From: Mariniphaga sp.
GTDB taxonomy: Bacteria > Bacteroidota > Bacteroidia > Bacteroidales > Prolixibacteraceae
DNA: 14,783 bases
Assembly (NCBI GenBank): GCA_025363795.1
Contig: JANYLE010000053.1
Coordinates: 1 to 14,783, forward strand
Direction: 5' to 3'
This document shows positions 13,484-14,783 of the stretch, piece by piece; the first letter of the stretch is position 1, and each line of letters starts with the position of its first letter. Below the pieces are notes generated by a model. The model had not been told where the DNA came from. It ran no database searches and saw only the letters and a list, made by a program, of their open reading frames with translations. A program made the translations under genes and the position numbers.

Positions 13484-14500
13484 ATGACTGAAATATTAGA
13501 ATATACAATTAAAGATTTTAAAAGCGAAAATGAAGTTCGCTGGTGTCCTGGCTGTGGCGATCATGCTGTATTAAATGCCGTTCAGAAAGCAATGGCCTCT
13601 ATGGGCATTAAACAAGAAGACTTTGTCGTAATTTCGGGTATTGGCTGTTCTTCACGGTTCCCATATTACATGAGTACTTATGGTTTTCATACGATCCATG
13701 GTCGTGCTGCTGCCGTAGCATCTGGTGTGAAATGTGCAAATCCTAAATTGTGTGTTTGGGAAATTACAGGTGACGGTGATGCTTTAGCCATTGGCGGTAA
13801 TCATTTTATTCATGTTGTCCGCAGGAATATTGATATCAATCTTATTCTGTTCAATAATAAAATTTACGGATTAACGAAAGGACAGTATTCGCCTACATCC
13901 GACCGGGGAGCGGTTACAAAAACTTCACCTCAGGGAACGATTGAAAATCCTTTTATACCAGGTCAACTGGTCCTTGGAGCGGGAGGCAGCTTTTTCGCAA
14001 GAGCTGTTGATAACAACATCAAACATTCACAGGAGGTTTTCGAATTGGCTGCAAAGCATGAAGGTACTTCAGTTGTTGAAGTTTTGCAGAATTGCGTTAT
14101 TTTCAATGACGGGATTCATGCTGAAATTTCAGACCCTAAAATGCGCGAAGAGCGTCAGATTTTTTTGAAACATGGCGAGCCGATGATTTTTGGAACGCTG
14201 AAAGATAAAGGTCTTGTCTTTGACAAAGGATTGCTCAAAGTGGTGACGATTGGTGAGAATGGCATTACCCTTGACGATATTCTTGTTCATGATGTTACAG
14301 AACCTAATGGCTATGTTCATCAGCAATTGATTGGGATGAAATTACCGGATTATCCGGTTGCAATGGGGGTTATCCGAGCAGTTAAAGCTCCGGTTTATGA
14401 CCAGATGATGGAAAAACAGATTGCAGAAGTGAAAAGTAAAGCAAAGATCAAGTCAATTGATGAACTTCTTCGCAGCGGTAACACATGGGTTGTAGATTAA
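13484..14500 (+). CDS. korB: 2-oxoglutarate:ferredoxin oxidoreductase subunit beta
   Basis: A 338-residue thiamine-diphosphate-binding subunit that completes KorAB. Visible are WCPGCGDHAVL (20-30), SGIGCSSRFPYY (51-62), HGRAAAVASGVK (72-83), the ThDP/Mg motif GDGDALAIGGNH (96-107) with NN at 124-125, and YGLTKGQYSPTS (128-139), the form common in KorB. No extra ferredoxin-like domain or delta subunit is encoded next to it, so a separate ferredoxin must accept the electrons. It is cotranscribed with korA (2-nt gap) and followed by a clear terminator. In anaerobic Bacteroidota the complex can run oxidatively or, with low-potential ferredoxin, in reductive carboxylation. Confidence 0.93.
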   Translation: MTEILEYTIKDFKSENEVRWCPGCGDHAVLNAVQKAMASMGIKQEDFVVISGIGCSSRFPYYMSTYGFHTIHGRAAAVASGVKCANPKLCVWEITGDGDALAIGGNHFIHVVRRNIDINLILFNNKIYGLTKGQYSPTSDRGAVTKTSPQGTIENPFIPGQLVLGAGGSFFARAVDNNIKHSQEVFELAAKHEGTSVVEVLQNCVIFNDGIHAEISDPKMREERQIFLKHGEPMIFGTLKDKGLVFDKGLLKVVTIGENGITLDDILVHDVTEPNGYVHQQLIGMKLPDYPVAMGVIRAVKAPVYDQMMEKQIAEVKSKAKIKSIDELLRSGNTWVVD

Positions 14501-14519
14501 CTAATTAAAATATTCATTA

Positions 14520-14543
14520 GAAAGGGGCCTTTGTGCCCCTTTT
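14520..14543 (+). terminator. Intrinsic terminator of korAB
   Basis: GAAAGGGGC (14520-14528) pairs with GCCCCTTTT (14535-14543; the outer pair is G·T), leaving a 6-nt loop. It is followed by CTGTTTTTGG and begins 20 bp after the korB stop codon. Confidence 0.85.
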
Positions 14544-14602
14544 CTGTTTTTGGTCTATTTTTAATTATCTTTAAAGCTCTTAAGATTTAACCAAATTGAT
14601 CC

Positions 14603-14686
14603 ATGGAAAAATTCGAAAATATCTCAATATCATCAATTTATAAAAGACGTAAAACCTCCTTCACTTTATTGGGCATCAATTCCTGA
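14603..14686 (+). pseudogene. Start of downstream gene, left-arm copy, broken after 18 codons
   Basis: ATG 14603 begins MEKFENISISSIYKRRKT and then, on entering the loop, gives the unrelated SFTLLGINS and a stop (27 residues in all). It lies about 60 bp after the korAB terminator, where a rightward gene would be expected. The first 18 codons are probably the genuine start of the gene described in the 14638-14754 entry. The rest appears to be an artefact of loop orientation. Confidence 0.55.
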
Positions 14687-14754
14687 AAAATGTCCCTGTC
14701 GGTTTTACGTCTTTTATAAATTGATGATATTGAGATATTTTCGAATTTTTCCAT
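14638..14754 (-). CDS. N-terminal fragment of a PEP/pyruvate-binding (PEP-synthase-like) protein
   Basis: On the minus strand, ATG 14754 reads the same 18 codons and then continues through the whole loop as DRDIFQELMPNKVKE, then VLRLL and a stop in the opposite arm (38 residues). From memory, the motif DRxIFxELMPxKVxEIL occurs near the start of long Bacteroidota proteins with a receiver-like N-terminus and PEP/pyruvate-binding domains. The frame holds up to about VL, the point where the arm begins to repeat itself. I therefore infer that the loop belongs in frame after the arm, and that the complete gene really runs rightward after korB. The family call rests on about 15 residues. Confidence 0.45.
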   Translation of the reverse strand: MEKFENISISSIYKRRKTDRDIFQELMPNKVKEVLRLL

Positions 14755-14783
14755 GGATCAATTTGGTTAAATCTTAAGAGCTT

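Larger units (their letters stand above)
14574..14783. repeat. 83-bp perfect inverted repeat with 44-bp loop at the window end
   Basis: The left arm 14574-14656 and right arm 14701-14783 are exact reverse complements over all 83 positions (checked base by base); the loop is 14657-14700. The right arm is cut by the end of the window and may continue. Each arm contains an ATG (14603 plus, 14754 minus) and the same 18 codons, MEKFENISISSIYKRRKT. Perfect arms of this length at a sequence end suggest a fold-back chimera or an assembly fault rather than a natural hairpin, though a real palindrome is not excluded. Confidence 0.95.

Noticed and set aside
14603..14686. A genuine 27-residue small protein
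   Set aside because: Its first 18 codons are better explained as the start of a longer gene and the last 9 as loop sequence read in the wrong orientation.
1..14783. CRISPR array, tRNA/rRNA genes, prophage or transposase genes
   Set aside because: No evenly spaced direct repeats, no tRNA-like cloverleaf noticed by eye, and no integrase or transposase among the translated frames.

Overview
This looks like a chromosomal segment from an anaerobic or facultative member of the Bacteroidota, probably Bacteroidales/Marinilabiliales-like. That is judged from protein style (short Crp-like regulators, Cys-anchored lipoproteins, fused KorA, DUF4405 cytochromes), from moderately AT-rich DNA, from the general lack of Shine-Dalgarno sites, and from promoters of the Bacteroidota type (TTG or TTTG, about 19-20 nt, then TAnnTTTG). 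I could run no database search; family names come from motifs I recognise. The window starts inside a gene and ends inside a perfect palindrome, so it is probably a contig end.

Layout. 1-92 is the 3' end of a Crp/Fnr-like regulator. 163-964 is an overlapping pair, an 8-Cys ferredoxin and a four-helix DUF4405 cytochrome-like membrane protein, followed by a small lipoprotein (1022-1432). 1643-4246 holds a second Crp-like regulator that resembles the one at the left edge, an HSL-type esterase, a stand-alone GyrI-like effector-binding protein and a VOC (glyoxalase-fold) protein. Two diverged copies of one roughly 67-bp promoter block sit in front of the Crp and GyrI-like genes. A strong hairpin at 4315-4347 separates these from the minus-strand genes.

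On the minus strand, 4384-5286 is a lipoprotein with two Lipoprotein_15 repeats. 5694-8492 is a large lipoprotein joining a YncE-type beta-propeller to a phosphoesterase. 8694-10761 is a two-gene sugar salvage unit, a nucleotidyltransferase followed by an N-acetylhexosamine 1-kinase (NahK-like), with an internal terminator-like hairpin and its own promoter. 10905-11426 is a gamma-carbonic-anhydrase-like protein.

On the plus strand, 11643-14500 encodes 2-oxoacid (probably 2-oxoglutarate):ferredoxin oxidoreductase KorA and KorB, ending in a clear terminator. KorAB needs a ferredoxin partner; the ferredoxin at 163-402 is a candidate, but nothing in the sequence links them.

The strongest anomaly is 14574-14783: 83-bp perfect inverted arms around a 44-bp loop, cut off by the end of the window. 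The arms carry the first 18 codons of a gene. Only in the minus orientation does the loop continue that reading frame, into what I recognise as the N-terminus of a Bacteroidota PEP/pyruvate-binding (PEP-synthase-like) protein. The simplest reading is a snap-back (fold-back) chimera or assembly error, with the real gene running rightward just downstream of korB.
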